The translations under genes and the position numbers were made by a program. The notes under the pieces were generated by a model. The model was given only the letters and a program-made list of their open reading frames with translations. It was not told the DNA's origin and did not search any database. From Pedobacter sp. ASV17 (GTDB taxonomy: Bacteria; Bacteroidota; Bacteroidia; Sphingobacteriales; Sphingobacteriaceae): DNA of 49,734 nt. The first letter of the stretch is position 1. Every line of letters starts with the position of its first letter. The stretch lies in contig NZ_JAELTX010000023.1 of NCBI RefSeq assembly GCF_016429065.1, positions 1 to 49,734 on the forward strand. The letters are read 5' to 3'. This document shows, in pieces, positions 34,359 through 42,704 of the stretch.

Positions 34359-34976
34359 ATGCAAATTATCCTTGAGCATTTAGGTAGGCGATTTAATAAG
34401 GAGTGGATCTTTAAAGAGATCAGTTACTCTTTTGCTCAGGGAAATCAATACGCGATATTGGGGCCAAATGGTTCTGGAAAATCAACCCTGCTAAGTGTTC
34501 TTTTAGGTAGTTTAACGCCTTCAGAAGGCAAGATCAGCTATGTAGCGGGCAAGGAAATTCTTCCCGAGCATATTTTCAGCTACATTAGTTTGGCCGCCCC
34601 CTATTTGGATTTGGTAGAAGAGTTTACCTTACAGGAAACAATAGACTTCCATTTTAAGTTCAAAAAATATCAGCAGGGGCTTGGTGCTGATGCGGTGCTT
34701 GAGGTACTGGCTTTAAGTAAGGCACAAGACAAACCATTGAAATATTTTTCGTCTGGAATGAAGCAAAGAACCAAGTTGGCCTTAGCTTTTTGTGCGGATA
34801 CACCTATCTTGGCGCTTGATGAACCTACTTCTAATTTGGATGCCCAAGGCACCGATTGGTATTTAAGTTTGATAGAGAAGTATGCCGAAAATAGATTGGT
34901 GTTGGTAGGTTCCAACCAAGCTTATGAGTACGAATTTTGTAAGCACGAGCTAAATATTTTAGATTATAAAAAGTAA
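34359..34976 (+). CDS. ABC transporter ATP-binding protein, orphan
   Basis: 205 residues with Walker A GPNGSGKST (about 36-44), a Q-loop (YISLAAPYL lacks the usual Gln at the first position), degenerate signature YFSSGMKQR and Walker B ILALDEPTSNLD. It starts six bases after lpxA and is probably in the lpx operon, but no permease gene is adjacent. The partner membrane subunit and cargo are unknown. Confidence 0.88.
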   Translation: MQIILEHLGRRFNKEWIFKEISYSFAQGNQYAILGPNGSGKSTLLSVLLGSLTPSEGKISYVAGKEILPEHIFSYISLAAPYLDLVEEFTLQETIDFHFKFKKYQQGLGADAVLEVLALSKAQDKPLKYFSSGMKQRTKLALAFCADTPILALDEPTSNLDAQGTDWYLSLIEKYAENRLVLVGSNQAYEYEFCKHELNILDYKK

Positions 34977-35053
34977 AATTAATATGATAAAAGTGCTGAG
35001 AACTGACTTTAAACGGGTTAAAAGCACTTTAAAAAAATATTTTCAAATCACTA

Positions 35054-35084
35054 TTGTTTAATTAAAAAAGAGTCTATACCTTTG
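35054..35084 (+). promoter_or_regulatory. Promoter of the first efp gene
   Basis: TTG (35054-35056) and TACCTTTG (35077-35084) with a 20-bp spacer match the Bacteroidota -33/-7 consensus. The start codon is 46 bp downstream, leaving a leader of about 40 bases. Confidence 0.75.
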
Positions 35085-35129
35085 CGGCACGAAATGAGGC
35101 CTAAAAGATGGGCTTAAATTTCAAAAAAA

Positions 35130-35690
35130 ATGGCAAAAGCATCTGATATTAAAAATGGAAATATTCTTCGCTTTAACGGAGAATTGATACAGGTAGAAGA
35201 ATTTATTCACCGTACTCCAGGAAATTTAAGAGCTTTCTATCAAGCAAGAATGCGTAACGTAAAAACTGGTAAACTGGTTGAATATCGTTTCCGCGTTGAC
35301 GAAGAGGTAGAGATTTGCCGCGTAGAGACCAATGATTATCAATATTTGTACGAAGATGGTACTTTCTTGGTGATCATGGACAACACTACTTACGAACAAT
35401 ATAACGTACCTAAGTTTTTATTTGGCGAAGGCGTTAAGTTCTTAAAAGAAGGAATGAACGTAATTGTGGCTTTCGAAAGCGAAGAACCAATTATGGCTCA
35501 ATTGCCTCAAAACGTAGAGTTGGAAATTACCTACACTGAGCCTGCAGTAAAAGGCAATACTTCAACAAACGCACAGAAATATGCAACTGTTGAAACTGGA
35601 GTTGAAATACGTGTACCGATGTTTATTAACCAAGGCGATAAAGTTAAGGTTGATACCAGAACAGGGGATTACATAGAAAGAGTAAAATAA
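35130..35690 (+). CDS. efp: Elongation factor P, PGN-type tip
   Basis: EF-P binds between the P and E sites and relieves stalling at polyproline. 186 residues, three beta-barrel domains, C-terminal GDYIERVK. The tip loop, PGKGQAF in E. coli with the modified Lys34, reads PGNLRAF here (Asn32 at the tip), so lysine modification at that position is impossible; Arg34 follows two residues on. It has its own promoter and is followed by a terminator, so it is transcribed separately from the second efp gene. Confidence 0.95.
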   Translation: MAKASDIKNGNILRFNGELIQVEEFIHRTPGNLRAFYQARMRNVKTGKLVEYRFRVDEEVEICRVETNDYQYLYEDGTFLVIMDNTTYEQYNVPKFLFGEGVKFLKEGMNVIVAFESEEPIMAQLPQNVELEITYTEPAVKGNTSTNAQKYATVETGVEIRVPMFINQGDKVKVDTRTGDYIERVK

Positions 35691-35725
35691 ATTTTCATAG
35701 TTTAGTTTTAGGTTTAGGTTGATTG

Positions 35726-35760
35726 TGGCTTCGGAGTGGTTCCCGAAGCCATCTTTTTTT
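35726..35760 (+). terminator. Rho-independent terminator after first efp
   Basis: Stem TGGCTTCGG (35726-35734) with CCGAAGCCA (35743-35751), eight-base loop, then a run of seven T to 35760. Confidence 0.9.
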
Positions 35761-35816
35761 ACGGAAAGTTTGAAGAATTACTTTACTTTGCGATCTCAAA
35801 ACAAAGAGTACTTATT

Positions 35817-36377
35817 ATGGCAAAAGCATCAGAAATAAAAAACGGAAATATTCTTCGAGTGAATGGAGAATTGGTAACCGTTGATGAGTGGAATCACCGC
35901 ACGCCTGGTAAAGGTGGAGCCTTTTATACTGGAAAATTTCGTAACATTAAAACAGGTAGGATTGTTGAAGCACGCATGAATACAGACGAGGCGGTAGAGA
36001 TTTGTCGCGTTGAAACAAACGATTATCAATATCTATACGAAGACGGAGACTTTTTAGTGGTAATGGATAACGAGAGCTTTGAACAGTTTAACGTTTCAAA
36101 ATCACTTTTTGGCAATGCAATTAAGTTTCTAAAAGAAGGAATGAGCATTTTGGTTTCTATGGAAAGCGACGAGCCGATTATGGCGCAGTTACCAAACTTT
36201 GCAGAGTTTGAAATTACTTATTCAGAGCCTGCAGTAAAAGGAGATACTTCAACAAATGCTTTAAAAGCGGCAACACTTGAAAATGGGGTAGAAGTTAAAG
36301 TTCCTTTATTTGTAAATCAAGGAGATAAAATTAAAATAGATACGCGTACTGGTGAGTATGTAGAACGTGTAAAATAG
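35817..36377 (+). CDS. efp: Elongation factor P paralogue, PGKG-type tip
   Basis: 186 residues from the ATG at 35817; the frame is open upstream to 35736, but that part overlaps the previous terminator and is not EF-P-like. All three EF-P domains and the C-terminal GEYVERVK are present. The tip loop is PGKGGAF, with the classical modifiable lysine at residue 32. It is clearly paralogous to the gene 127 bp upstream (shared AKAS-IKNGNILR, EICRVETNDYQYLYEDG, EPIMAQLP) but diverged in the loop and the middle domain. It has its own terminator. Confidence 0.94.
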   Translation: MAKASEIKNGNILRVNGELVTVDEWNHRTPGKGGAFYTGKFRNIKTGRIVEARMNTDEAVEICRVETNDYQYLYEDGDFLVVMDNESFEQFNVSKSLFGNAIKFLKEGMSILVSMESDEPIMAQLPNFAEFEITYSEPAVKGDTSTNALKAATLENGVEVKVPLFVNQGDKIKIDTRTGEYVERVK

Positions 36378-36423
36378 GTCGATCTACGGACTCCTATTAT
36401 CCACTTTTTTGACAAAAGCATTG

Positions 36424-36454
36424 ATGGCCTTGGATATTTCCAAGGCCATTTTTT
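36424..36454 (+). terminator. Rho-independent terminator after second efp
   Basis: Stem ATGGCCTTGG (36424-36433) with CCAAGGCCAT (36440-36449), six-base loop, followed by T-run to 36454. Confidence 0.9.
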
Positions 36455-36520
36455 ATAACTTCGTATTCGTCTACTTTTCGTAGGCGTAAATAAAGACTGT
36501 TTATTTCGAATAATTTAATC

Positions 36521-37081
36521 ATGCTTAAATCTGCCATTAGAAAAGAAATCTTGCAGCAAAGAAGGGAGTTGTCAGAAGACGAGTTCCTGATCTTGAACCA
36601 ACTGCTTTTGGCACAATTTAAAACACTCGACTTTTCTGGCATTAACAGCATTCACGTTTTTTTGCCTATTGTAGAGAAGCGGGAACCTGATACTTTTCTT
36701 TTGATTGATTGGCTGCAGCAAAATCACCCACAAATGAGCATTGTAGTCTCTAGATCAAACTTTAGCGACCATTCGATGAGTCACCATCCTTATCAAAAAG
36801 AGGACTTAAAAGCAAATCATTATCATATTCCAGAGCCACAAACGACAGAGATCTTCGAAGGTGAAATCGATATGGTATTGGTGCCCCTACTGGCCTTTGA
36901 TCAACACGGTTATCGTGTAGGTTACGGAAAAGGATTTTACGATCGCTTCCTATCGGGAATTAAAACCAAAAAAGTAGGCATTTCACTTTTTGATATGCTG
37001 TCTGAAGCTATTGCTGATGTGCATCAAGATGACATCACGCTGGACATCTGCATCACACCAAAACACATTTACCATTGGTAG
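36521..37081 (+). CDS. 5-formyltetrahydrofolate cyclo-ligase
   Basis: Converts 5-formyl-THF to 5,10-methenyl-THF using ATP. 186 residues with N-terminal KSAIRKEILQQRRELS (ATP site) and the family signature RVGYGKGFYDRFL near residue 130. The last 24 codons plus about 55 bp of downstream sequence are duplicated 143 bp further on (37153-37280). The coding copy is complete. Confidence 0.92.
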   Translation: MLKSAIRKEILQQRRELSEDEFLILNQLLLAQFKTLDFSGINSIHVFLPIVEKREPDTFLLIDWLQQNHPQMSIVVSRSNFSDHSMSHHPYQKEDLKANHYHIPEPQTTEIFEGEIDMVLVPLLAFDQHGYRVGYGKGFYDRFLSGIKTKKVGISLFDMLSEAIADVHQDDITLDICITPKHIYHW

Positions 37082-37136
37082 AAGTTCTTTGCCTTTGCGC
37101 CCTTTGCGAATCTTATTATTTCTTTGCGGTAAATAA
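37010..37136 (+). repeat. Tandem partial duplication, copy 1 (in gene)
   Basis: Covers the last codons of the cyclo-ligase (ATTGCTGATGTGCATCAAGA...) and the trailing CTTTGCGCCCTTTGCG segment, ending GGTAAATAA. It pairs with copy 2 at 37153-37280. Confidence 0.85.
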
Positions 37137-37152
37137 CCCTATTAAAAAAAAT

Positions 37153-37280
37153 ATTGCTGATGAGCATCAGGACGATATCATCCTGGACATTTGCATCACT
37201 CCAAAACACATTTACCATTGGTAGGAGTCCATTGTCTTTGCGCCCTTTGCGGGTCTTCTTATTTCCTTCGTGGTAAATAA
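37153..37280 (+). repeat. Tandem partial duplication, copy 2 (gene fragment)
   Basis: Repeats copy 1 with about 20 substitutions, still translating as ADEHQDDIILDICITPKHIYHW before its stop. It has no start codon or upstream gene body. The substitutions change few residues, so the duplication may be older than it looks or have been kept by chance. Confidence 0.85.
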
Positions 37281-37332
37281 ACTTCCAATACAGCCAATAG
37301 GCCTTCACCAACGATGCTTTAAATCTTTTTTA

Positions 37333-37340
37333 TACCTTTG
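37333..37340 (+). promoter_or_regulatory. Candidate -7 element for the 53-residue gene
   Basis: TACCTTTG matches TAnnTTTG, 21 bp before the ATG at 37362. No TTG at the -33 position. Confidence 0.5.
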
Positions 37341-37361
37341 AGTTCATTTCTCAACTTTGTT

Positions 37362-37523
37362 ATGGAAAAGGATCTTAGAATAACGACTGAAAAGCAATAC
37401 GAAGAAACCATGATTGCTATTTTTGAAATGCAGGAGCAAGAAGAGCCTTTGACCAAATCGCAACTAGCGGAGATGGAAATTATGATGAAGGCTGCTCAGC
37501 GTTACGAGGACGAAGAGCTTTAA
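37362..37523 (+). CDS. Small acidic protein resembling the N-terminus of HigA-type antitoxins
   Basis: 53 residues (MEKDLRITTEKQYEETMIAI...RYEDEEL). The pattern I-T-EKQYEEAM-I followed by an acidic stretch ending in A-x-x-YED resembles the N-terminal extension of HigA-type antitoxins, but the helix-turn-helix that should follow is absent: the protein stops after YEDEEL. Its last 44 bases overlap the convergent hutG end. A good -7 box supports expression. No toxin gene is adjacent. It could be a truncated antitoxin or an independent small protein. Confidence 0.6.
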   Translation: MEKDLRITTEKQYEETMIAIFEMQEQEEPLTKSQLAEMEIMMKAAQRYEDEEL

Positions 37524-38496
37524 TAAAATCACTGATCAAGTAGGCGATGGTTTTGCCTATGGTTTCTTCCCTTCGGCCATCTTTTAATTGCATAGCCCCT
37601 TCGCAGAGATGTAAGTAGCAAAATTCTTTTTTGGCGGTCAATATCAGTTGACGTACTTCGTTTAAGGAAAAACCTGTGGACGTAGCGGCGCTAGAAAGAA
37701 TGCCCACGATGCTGTCTAAATCTATTTCTAAGCCTAAAGGCAGTTTTACGCCTTTTAAGAGAGTCTGTAGGGCTGAAGGGGCGTCTTCCTCGTTCGAGAG
37801 CAAATCGTCGAAATAAGCAGCTTTAATGCCCTTGTTTGCGGCAATAAAATTGAGTTGGGCTTCGCTTACATAATTTTGATGCAAGCCGAAGATTCGATAC
37901 TGATTTAAAAAGCCATCGGTAATTGCGGTACTAAAGCCGTTCCCACTATGTCTGCCTTCGCTTGGGTCGCGTAAATCCGTATGCGCATCGATATTGAGTA
38001 CATCGATAGCCTCTCCCTTTGCTAAGGAAGTTCCTTTGATCATGGGATAGCAATTGTTGTGTCCGCCGCCAATCACGATAGGGATTTTTCCCGATGACAC
38101 AATAGTTTGAATAACAGGAAAAACCAAATCATCGATTTCCTTTACGGAATTTCTTAATGAGTTAACGTCATCAGAAGGATTTTCTGTAATTTCAAATTCG
38201 CCCAATACCAAAACATCTTCACCCTTTAGGAAAGAATTTTGTTGCAGGTTTAAAAATGCTTTCAAAGCAGGCTTCCATGCGGTATCTGCACCACCAATGC
38301 CATAATTAGCCCTTACGCCGATATCCTCAGGGATACCTAAAAGCACAAATTTGGCAGAAGATTGTTTCAAAGAATCTACCGAGATGGTCTCCCGTTGGCC
38401 ATGGTACGTAACGCTTTCGCCAAGTTTGGTTTCTCCCTTGCGGGTATTCACTAGATTTAGAATATCACTTTGCGAAAAGATTTTGAAACTAGCCAT
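37480..38496 (-). CDS. hutG: Formimidoylglutamase (arginase family)
   Basis: Last step of the four-enzyme histidine-degradation route, splitting N-formimidoyl-glutamate to glutamate and formamide. 338 residues with binuclear-manganese motifs GGGHNN, NIDAHTDLRD and EIDLDSI. The start overlaps the hutI end by eight bases, which supports the Hut assignment over arginase or agmatinase. The C-terminal coding part overlaps the convergent 53-residue ORF. Confidence 0.87.
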   Translation of the reverse strand: MASFKIFSQSDILNLVNTRKGETKLGESVTYHGQRETISVDSLKQSSAKFVLLGIPEDIGVRANYGIGGADTAWKPALKAFLNLQQNSFLKGEDVLVLGEFEITENPSDDVNSLRNSVKEIDDLVFPVIQTIVSSGKIPIVIGGGHNNCYPMIKGTSLAKGEAIDVLNIDAHTDLRDPSEGRHSGNGFSTAITDGFLNQYRIFGLHQNYVSEAQLNFIAANKGIKAAYFDDLLSNEEDAPSALQTLLKGVKLPLGLEIDLDSIVGILSSAATSTGFSLNEVRQLILTAKKEFCYLHLCEGAMQLKDGRREETIGKTIAYLISDFIKALRPRNAEQPSS

Positions 38497-39727
38497 GGTA
38501 AATTTCTCCGTTTAAAATTACCGTTTCTATTTGGCTTTGACCAAAACTATAAGGTAAATATGCCAATGAAGTCATTGGTCTGGTAATCATTAAGTTTGCT
38601 TTTTTGCCAATGGCGATACTGCCCACTTGTTCGCTCAACTCCATTGCTGCTGCACCGTTAATTGTGGCGGCGTTAATGGCTTGTTGAGGAGTCATTTTTA
38701 GCTTGATGCAGCCCAAAGAAACCACAAAATTCATATTGCCAGAAGGTGTTGAGCCAGGGTTATAGTCGCTAGCTAGGGCAACAATGGCATCGTGCTCAAT
38801 CAATCCCTTGGCATTGGCAAAAGGAATATTGATGTAAAATGAACAAGAAGGCAAAAGCGTGGCAATGGTGTTGCTTTTACTCAAGGCCGTCAGTACCTCT
38901 TCGTCGGTTTCTTCCAAATGGTCAACAGACACCGCCTGATGCTGGATGCCCAATTGTACGGCGCCAGAAACCGAAAGTTGATTGGCGTGGATTTTAGGTT
39001 TAAGCCCATATTTCGCCGCGGCTTCTAAAATGAGCGCTGTTTCTTCCAACGAGAAGAAGCCTTTTTCGCAAAAAGCGTCGATATAATCGGCTAGTTTTTC
39101 TTGGGCCACCAGCGGAATCAATTCATTGATGATTAAATCGATATAACCCTGATGGTCCTCTTTAAACTCGGCAGGATAGGCATGTGCCGCTAACAAGCTT
39201 GCTTTAATTGGAATGGGAAACGCAGCCTTTAAGCGCTGGATTACTCGGAGCATTTTCAGCTCACTTTCTACCGTTAGCCCGTAACCGCTCTTAATTTCCA
39301 AGGCTCCGGTGCCCTGTTTAATCATATCCTTTAACCGAATGCTGGCACTTTCAAAAAGCTCATCCTCGCTGGCGCTCTGTAGCTTATTGGCCGAATTTAG
39401 GATGCCACCACCCGCTGCGGCAATTTCCTCGTAGGTTTTGCCAGCAATTTTCAGCGCAAACTCTTCTTCACGAGGGGCTGCAAACACAATATGTGTATGG
39501 CTATCGCACCAGGAAGGGAATACAAAACGGCCTTTGGCATCTAAGGTTTCAAGTTTGGTGCTTGACGAAGGAAGGCTCCCCATAGGACCAAAATCCTTAA
39601 TTAAGCCATTCTCTAACAGCAGCCAAGCGTTTTCTAAAATAGGAAGCTGATTTAATTCGCTGCCGCGAAGAAAATGCGTTTCCTTAGGATGTACGCCAAC
39701 AAGGGCTTTGATATTGGTGATCAGCAT
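38489..39727 (-). CDS. hutI: Imidazolonepropionase
   Basis: Hydrolyses imidazolone-5-propionate to N-formimidoyl-L-glutamate, the step before hutG. 412 residues of the amidohydrolase superfamily: metal motif SWCDSHTHIVFAAPR (about 73-87), KSGYGLTVESELKML, KIHANQLS and VDHLEETDEE, and ASDYNPGSTPSGNM near the end. hutH and hutU are not nearby. Confidence 0.94.
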   Translation of the reverse strand: MLITNIKALVGVHPKETHFLRGSELNQLPILENAWLLLENGLIKDFGPMGSLPSSSTKLETLDAKGRFVFPSWCDSHTHIVFAAPREEEFALKIAGKTYEEIAAAGGGILNSANKLQSASEDELFESASIRLKDMIKQGTGALEIKSGYGLTVESELKMLRVIQRLKAAFPIPIKASLLAAHAYPAEFKEDHQGYIDLIINELIPLVAQEKLADYIDAFCEKGFFSLEETALILEAAAKYGLKPKIHANQLSVSGAVQLGIQHQAVSVDHLEETDEEVLTALSKSNTIATLLPSCSFYINIPFANAKGLIEHDAIVALASDYNPGSTPSGNMNFVVSLGCIKLKMTPQQAINAATINGAAAMELSEQVGSIAIGKKANLMITRPMTSLAYLPYSFGQSQIETVILNGEIYHG

Positions 39728-39729
39728 AT

Positions 39730-39796
39730 TTGGTTAATTGTTTGAATTGTAAAATTGGTTAATTGTTAAACAGCTTCAACGGTTAACCAGTTAACC
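39730..39796. repeat. Direct and inverted GGTTAA-type repeats
   Basis: TTGGTTAATTGTT occurs at 39730-39742 and 39755-39767 (25-bp period), followed by the inverted repeat GGTTAAC-CA-GTTAACC at 39781-39796. It fills the 71-bp gap between hutI and xth. It may be a weak terminator or a low-complexity repeat. Confidence 0.55.
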
Positions 39797-39798
39797 TT

Positions 39799-40566
39799 CT
39801 ACGCTAATTCAAGTAAAATAGGGCAGTGGTCGCTGTGTAGCGCATCTGGTAAAATGCGTACGTTTTTCAAACGACTTTCCATCTCACGAGTGGTTAAATG
39901 GTAATCGATACGCCAGCCCAAGTTCTTTCCTCTTGCACCTGCACGATAGCTCCACCAAGTATAATGATGTGGATCTTGGTTAAAATGACGGAAAGAGTCG
40001 ATAAAACCATTGTTGATGAAAAGCTCCATCCATTCGCGTTCTTCTGGTAGAAAACCTGATGAGTTGGCATTAGATTTTGGATTGTGAATATCAATAGCTT
40101 TATGGCAAATGTTGTAATCTCCAGAGATAATCAAGTTGGGATAAGTTTTCCTTAATTCTCCAATGTAGTTATCGAAAAACTTCATGAACTCATATTTTTT
40201 CACTTGTCTTTCGTCACCACTAGAGCCTGAAGGCAAGTAAACACTCATCAATGAAAAGGTGTCAAAATCAGCTCTTAAAATCCGTCCTTCGGCATCAATC
40301 CATTGCTCTCCGCAACCATATTCTACATGGTTAGGTTTTACTTTGGTAAGAATGGCCACACCACTGTATCCTTTTTTCTCTGCAGGGAACCAATAATGAT
40401 GGTAACCTAATTGCTCAATTAGCGCCAAAATATCAGGGATTTGCTCCTTAAGTGCTTTTACTTCCTGTAGGCAAACCATATCGGCGTCGGTAGCTTGCAG
40501 CCACGTAAAAAGACCTTTGGTGGCTGCTGCGCGAATACCGTTTACGTTATATGATATTATTTTCAT
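39799..40566 (-). CDS. xth: Exodeoxyribonuclease III (AP endonuclease)
   Basis: Base-excision-repair AP endonuclease and 3'-5' exonuclease. 255 residues from ATG 40566 (MKIISYNVNGIRAA); the frame extends 18 codons upstream but those residues are not family-like. Catalytic motifs: NVNGIR, CLQEVKA (metal Glu), VYLPSG, ISGDYNICH, WWSYRAGARGKNLGWRIDY and LHSDHCPI. Slightly shorter than E. coli XthA (268), as in the XthA/ExoA range. Confidence 0.94.
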   Translation of the reverse strand: MKIISYNVNGIRAAATKGLFTWLQATDADMVCLQEVKALKEQIPDILALIEQLGYHHYWFPAEKKGYSGVAILTKVKPNHVEYGCGEQWIDAEGRILRADFDTFSLMSVYLPSGSSGDERQVKKYEFMKFFDNYIGELRKTYPNLIISGDYNICHKAIDIHNPKSNANSSGFLPEEREWMELFINNGFIDSFRHFNQDPHHYTWWSYRAGARGKNLGWRIDYHLTTREMESRLKNVRILPDALHSDHCPILLELA

Positions 40567-40650
40567 TAGTATAAAATTTGTTTTTAATGGTAATGAAGCG
40601 ATCAGGTTTGTTCGTGCCAAAGTGTGGCTTGAAAAACCGTGATGGTTTCA

Positions 40651-41352
40651 TTATTTCTTAGCTTCTGCCTTTTTTAACTCTTTTTCCAGTTTTTTTGCTT
40701 CCCTCTTTTTAAGAACGGTAACCGTCATTTTCACATCCTCCTTGGGGCGGTTAGCTTCTCCAGTTTCTACACCAGCAATGGCATCTATCATTTCTATGCC
40801 CTTAACTACCTCTCCGTAAGCGGTGTAGTTTCTATCTAGATGTGGTGTACCGCCAATGGTTTTGTACACCTCTCTTTGATAAGCTGGAATTTCGTGTTTT
40901 AATCGGTTCTTTTCAACAGTGTTCAGCTGTTCGTCGGTAAAGACTTTGCCCTGCACTAAATAAAACTGGCTGCCGCTTGATGCTTTTTCGGGGTTGTTAT
41001 CTCTGGCCGCAGCCAAAACACCCTTTTTGTGAAAAATGCTATCACGAAATTCTGCTGGAATTTTGTAGTCTGGACCGCCATTGCCAAGACTGGCTTCGGG
41101 AGAGGCGTTTTTCGAATCGGGGTCGCCACCTTGGATCATAAAATCTTTGATCACTCGGTGAAAAATAGTGCCGTTGTAGTAGCCTTCTTTAGCAAGCTTC
41201 AAGAAGTTATCGCGATGCAATGGGGTTTCATTATAAAGTCTTACAATACACTCGCCCTTGCTGGTGCTAATTTTAACATATTGATATTTAGGTTTTGCGG
41301 CAAATGTGGCGTGACAAAGCAACATCAAACAAAACAAAAGCAGTTTTTTCAT
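40651..41352 (-). CDS. Secreted cyclophilin-type peptidyl-prolyl isomerase
   Basis: Proline isomerase for periplasmic protein folding. 233 residues from ATG 41352, giving signal peptide MKKLLLFCLMLLCHATFA; 14 further upstream codons are open but would hide it. Cyclophilin core: GTIFHRVIKDFMIQGGDP, GVLAAARDNNPEKASSGSQFYLVQG and AYGEVVKGIEMIDAIA. The C-terminus is Lys/Glu-rich. It lies upstream of xth, same strand, with an 84-bp gap. Confidence 0.92.
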   Translation of the reverse strand: MKKLLLFCLMLLCHATFAAKPKYQYVKISTSKGECIVRLYNETPLHRDNFLKLAKEGYYNGTIFHRVIKDFMIQGGDPDSKNASPEASLGNGGPDYKIPAEFRDSIFHKKGVLAAARDNNPEKASSGSQFYLVQGKVFTDEQLNTVEKNRLKHEIPAYQREVYKTIGGTPHLDRNYTAYGEVVKGIEMIDAIAGVETGEANRPKEDVKMTVTVLKKREAKKLEKELKKAEAKK

Positions 41353-41463
41353 CAGAAATTGGTTTGGCGCTAAGTTATTTAAAAAGCAAATCATTGTCTA
41401 AGTAAAGTTGAATTATTCTTCCCGATTTTAAGCTATAGAATTTATTATCTACTTTAGTGATTA

Positions 41464-42021
41464 ATGAAGCTTTACATCAAAAATATGGTATGCAACCGCT
41501 GTAATATGGCGGTAAGTAATGTTTTCGAAAAGCTGGGCCTTAAAACAAAAACCATCACCTTGGGAGAGGTGGAGTTGGATGAAAAGGAGCTCAGTAACGA
41601 ACAATATCAAGGTGTAAAGCTGGCTTTGGAAAACCTCGGGTTTGAATTGATAGAGGACAAACGAAAGATGTTGGTCACGCAAATCAAAGGGGCGGTGGTG
41701 GATTTGGTGCACTACACCAAAGAATCGCTAAAAGTAAACCTTTCCGATTTTCTGGCCAGCAAACTAAATACTGATTATTCTATTTTGAGCAGCGTTTTTT
41801 CTGCCGAAGAAAAAAACACCATTGAGCATTACTACATCCAACAAAAAATAGAAAGGGTTAAGGAGCTTTTGAGTTATGGCGAACTGACCTTGAGCGAAAT
41901 TGCCTTTCAGTTAAATTATAGCAGCGTAGCCCACCTGTCGGCGCAGTTTAAGAAAGAAACGGGTATCACACCATCGGAGTTCAAGCAGGATTTGAAGCGA
42001 AAAACGCTCGATCAGGTCTAA
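41464..42021 (+). CDS. AraC-type regulator with N-terminal CxxC (HMA-like) segment
   Basis: 185 residues. Residues 1-60 resemble a heavy-metal-associated ferredoxin-like fold: LYIKNMVCNRCNMAVSNVFE (Cys10, Cys13, MxCxxC) with later strands TITLGEVELDE. The C-terminal 80 residues are an AraC helix-turn-helix (SEIAFQLNYSSVAHLSAQFKKETGITPSEFK), of which only the second helix-turn-helix is well conserved. A metal- or thiol-sensing regulator is an attractive reading; the target may be the adjacent YceI gene. Confidence 0.82.
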   Translation: MKLYIKNMVCNRCNMAVSNVFEKLGLKTKTITLGEVELDEKELSNEQYQGVKLALENLGFELIEDKRKMLVTQIKGAVVDLVHYTKESLKVNLSDFLASKLNTDYSILSSVFSAEEKNTIEHYYIQQKIERVKELLSYGELTLSEIAFQLNYSSVAHLSAQFKKETGITPSEFKQDLKRKTLDQV

Positions 42022-42066
42022 TTTACTTTCTTATCATACATCAACTTTTTCTGTAACTTGCTGTTG

Positions 42067-42074
42067 TAGCTTTG
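42067..42074 (+). promoter_or_regulatory. Candidate -7 element for yceI-type gene
   Basis: TAGCTTTG matches the TAnnTTTG box, 28 bp before the YceI start; -33 element not clear. Confidence 0.5.
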
Positions 42075-42102
42075 TGTTCATTAACAAAAGACAACAATAG
42101 CC

Positions 42103-42696
42103 ATGAAGCGATTATTCTTATTTTTATTGGCAACGAGCTTAAGCGTAGCTACGTTTGCCCAAACCAAGTGGAAAGTTGACCCGATGCACTCCTTTGTGAA
42201 TTTCTCGGTTAAACATTCTGGAATTTCATTTGTAGACGGTTCTTTCAAGAAATTTGATGGCGAGTTTACCTCGTCAAAAGAAGATTTAACGGATGCAAAA
42301 ATCAATTTCTCTGCGGATGTTGCCAGCATTAACACTAGTGTGGATATGCGTGACAATCACTTGAAATCAGACGATTTCTTTAACGCAGAAAAATTCCCTA
42401 AAATTACTTTCGTAAGTACTTCATTCAATAAACAGGCAACAAAAAGCCCAAAACAAAGCACTAACGTTTATATCCTAAAAGGAAAATTAACCATTAGAGA
42501 CGTAACCAAAGATGTGACTTTTACAGTAGTTTACGGAGGTACCGCAAAAGACCAACAAGGAAATACCAAAGCTGGGTTTACGGCTTCTACCACCATCAAC
42601 AGGTTAGATTACAACATTAAATACGACCCAACTGGTGCGGGCATTGCAAAAGATGTAAACATCACGTTGCATTTGCAATTTGCACAAGTAAAATAA
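42103..42696 (+). CDS. Secreted YceI family protein
   Basis: 197 residues with signal peptide ending TFAQ. Lipocalin-like YceI fold: WKVDPMHSFVNFSVKHSGIS, FDGEFTSS, ADVASINTSVDMRDNHLKSDDFF and GKLTIRDVTKDVTF. YceI proteins bind polyisoprenoid-type lipids in the periplasm; role here unknown. It may be controlled by the upstream CxxC regulator, 81 bp away. Confidence 0.92.
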   Translation: MKRLFLFLLATSLSVATFAQTKWKVDPMHSFVNFSVKHSGISFVDGSFKKFDGEFTSSKEDLTDAKINFSADVASINTSVDMRDNHLKSDDFFNAEKFPKITFVSTSFNKQATKSPKQSTNVYILKGKLTIRDVTKDVTFTVVYGGTAKDQQGNTKAGFTASTTINRLDYNIKYDPTGAGIAKDVNITLHLQFAQVK

Positions 42697-42704
42697 ACTT
42701 CCAT

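Noticed and set aside
37480..38496. Arginase or agmatinase instead of HutG
   Set aside because: Eight-base overlap with hutI makes formimidoylglutamase the better call.
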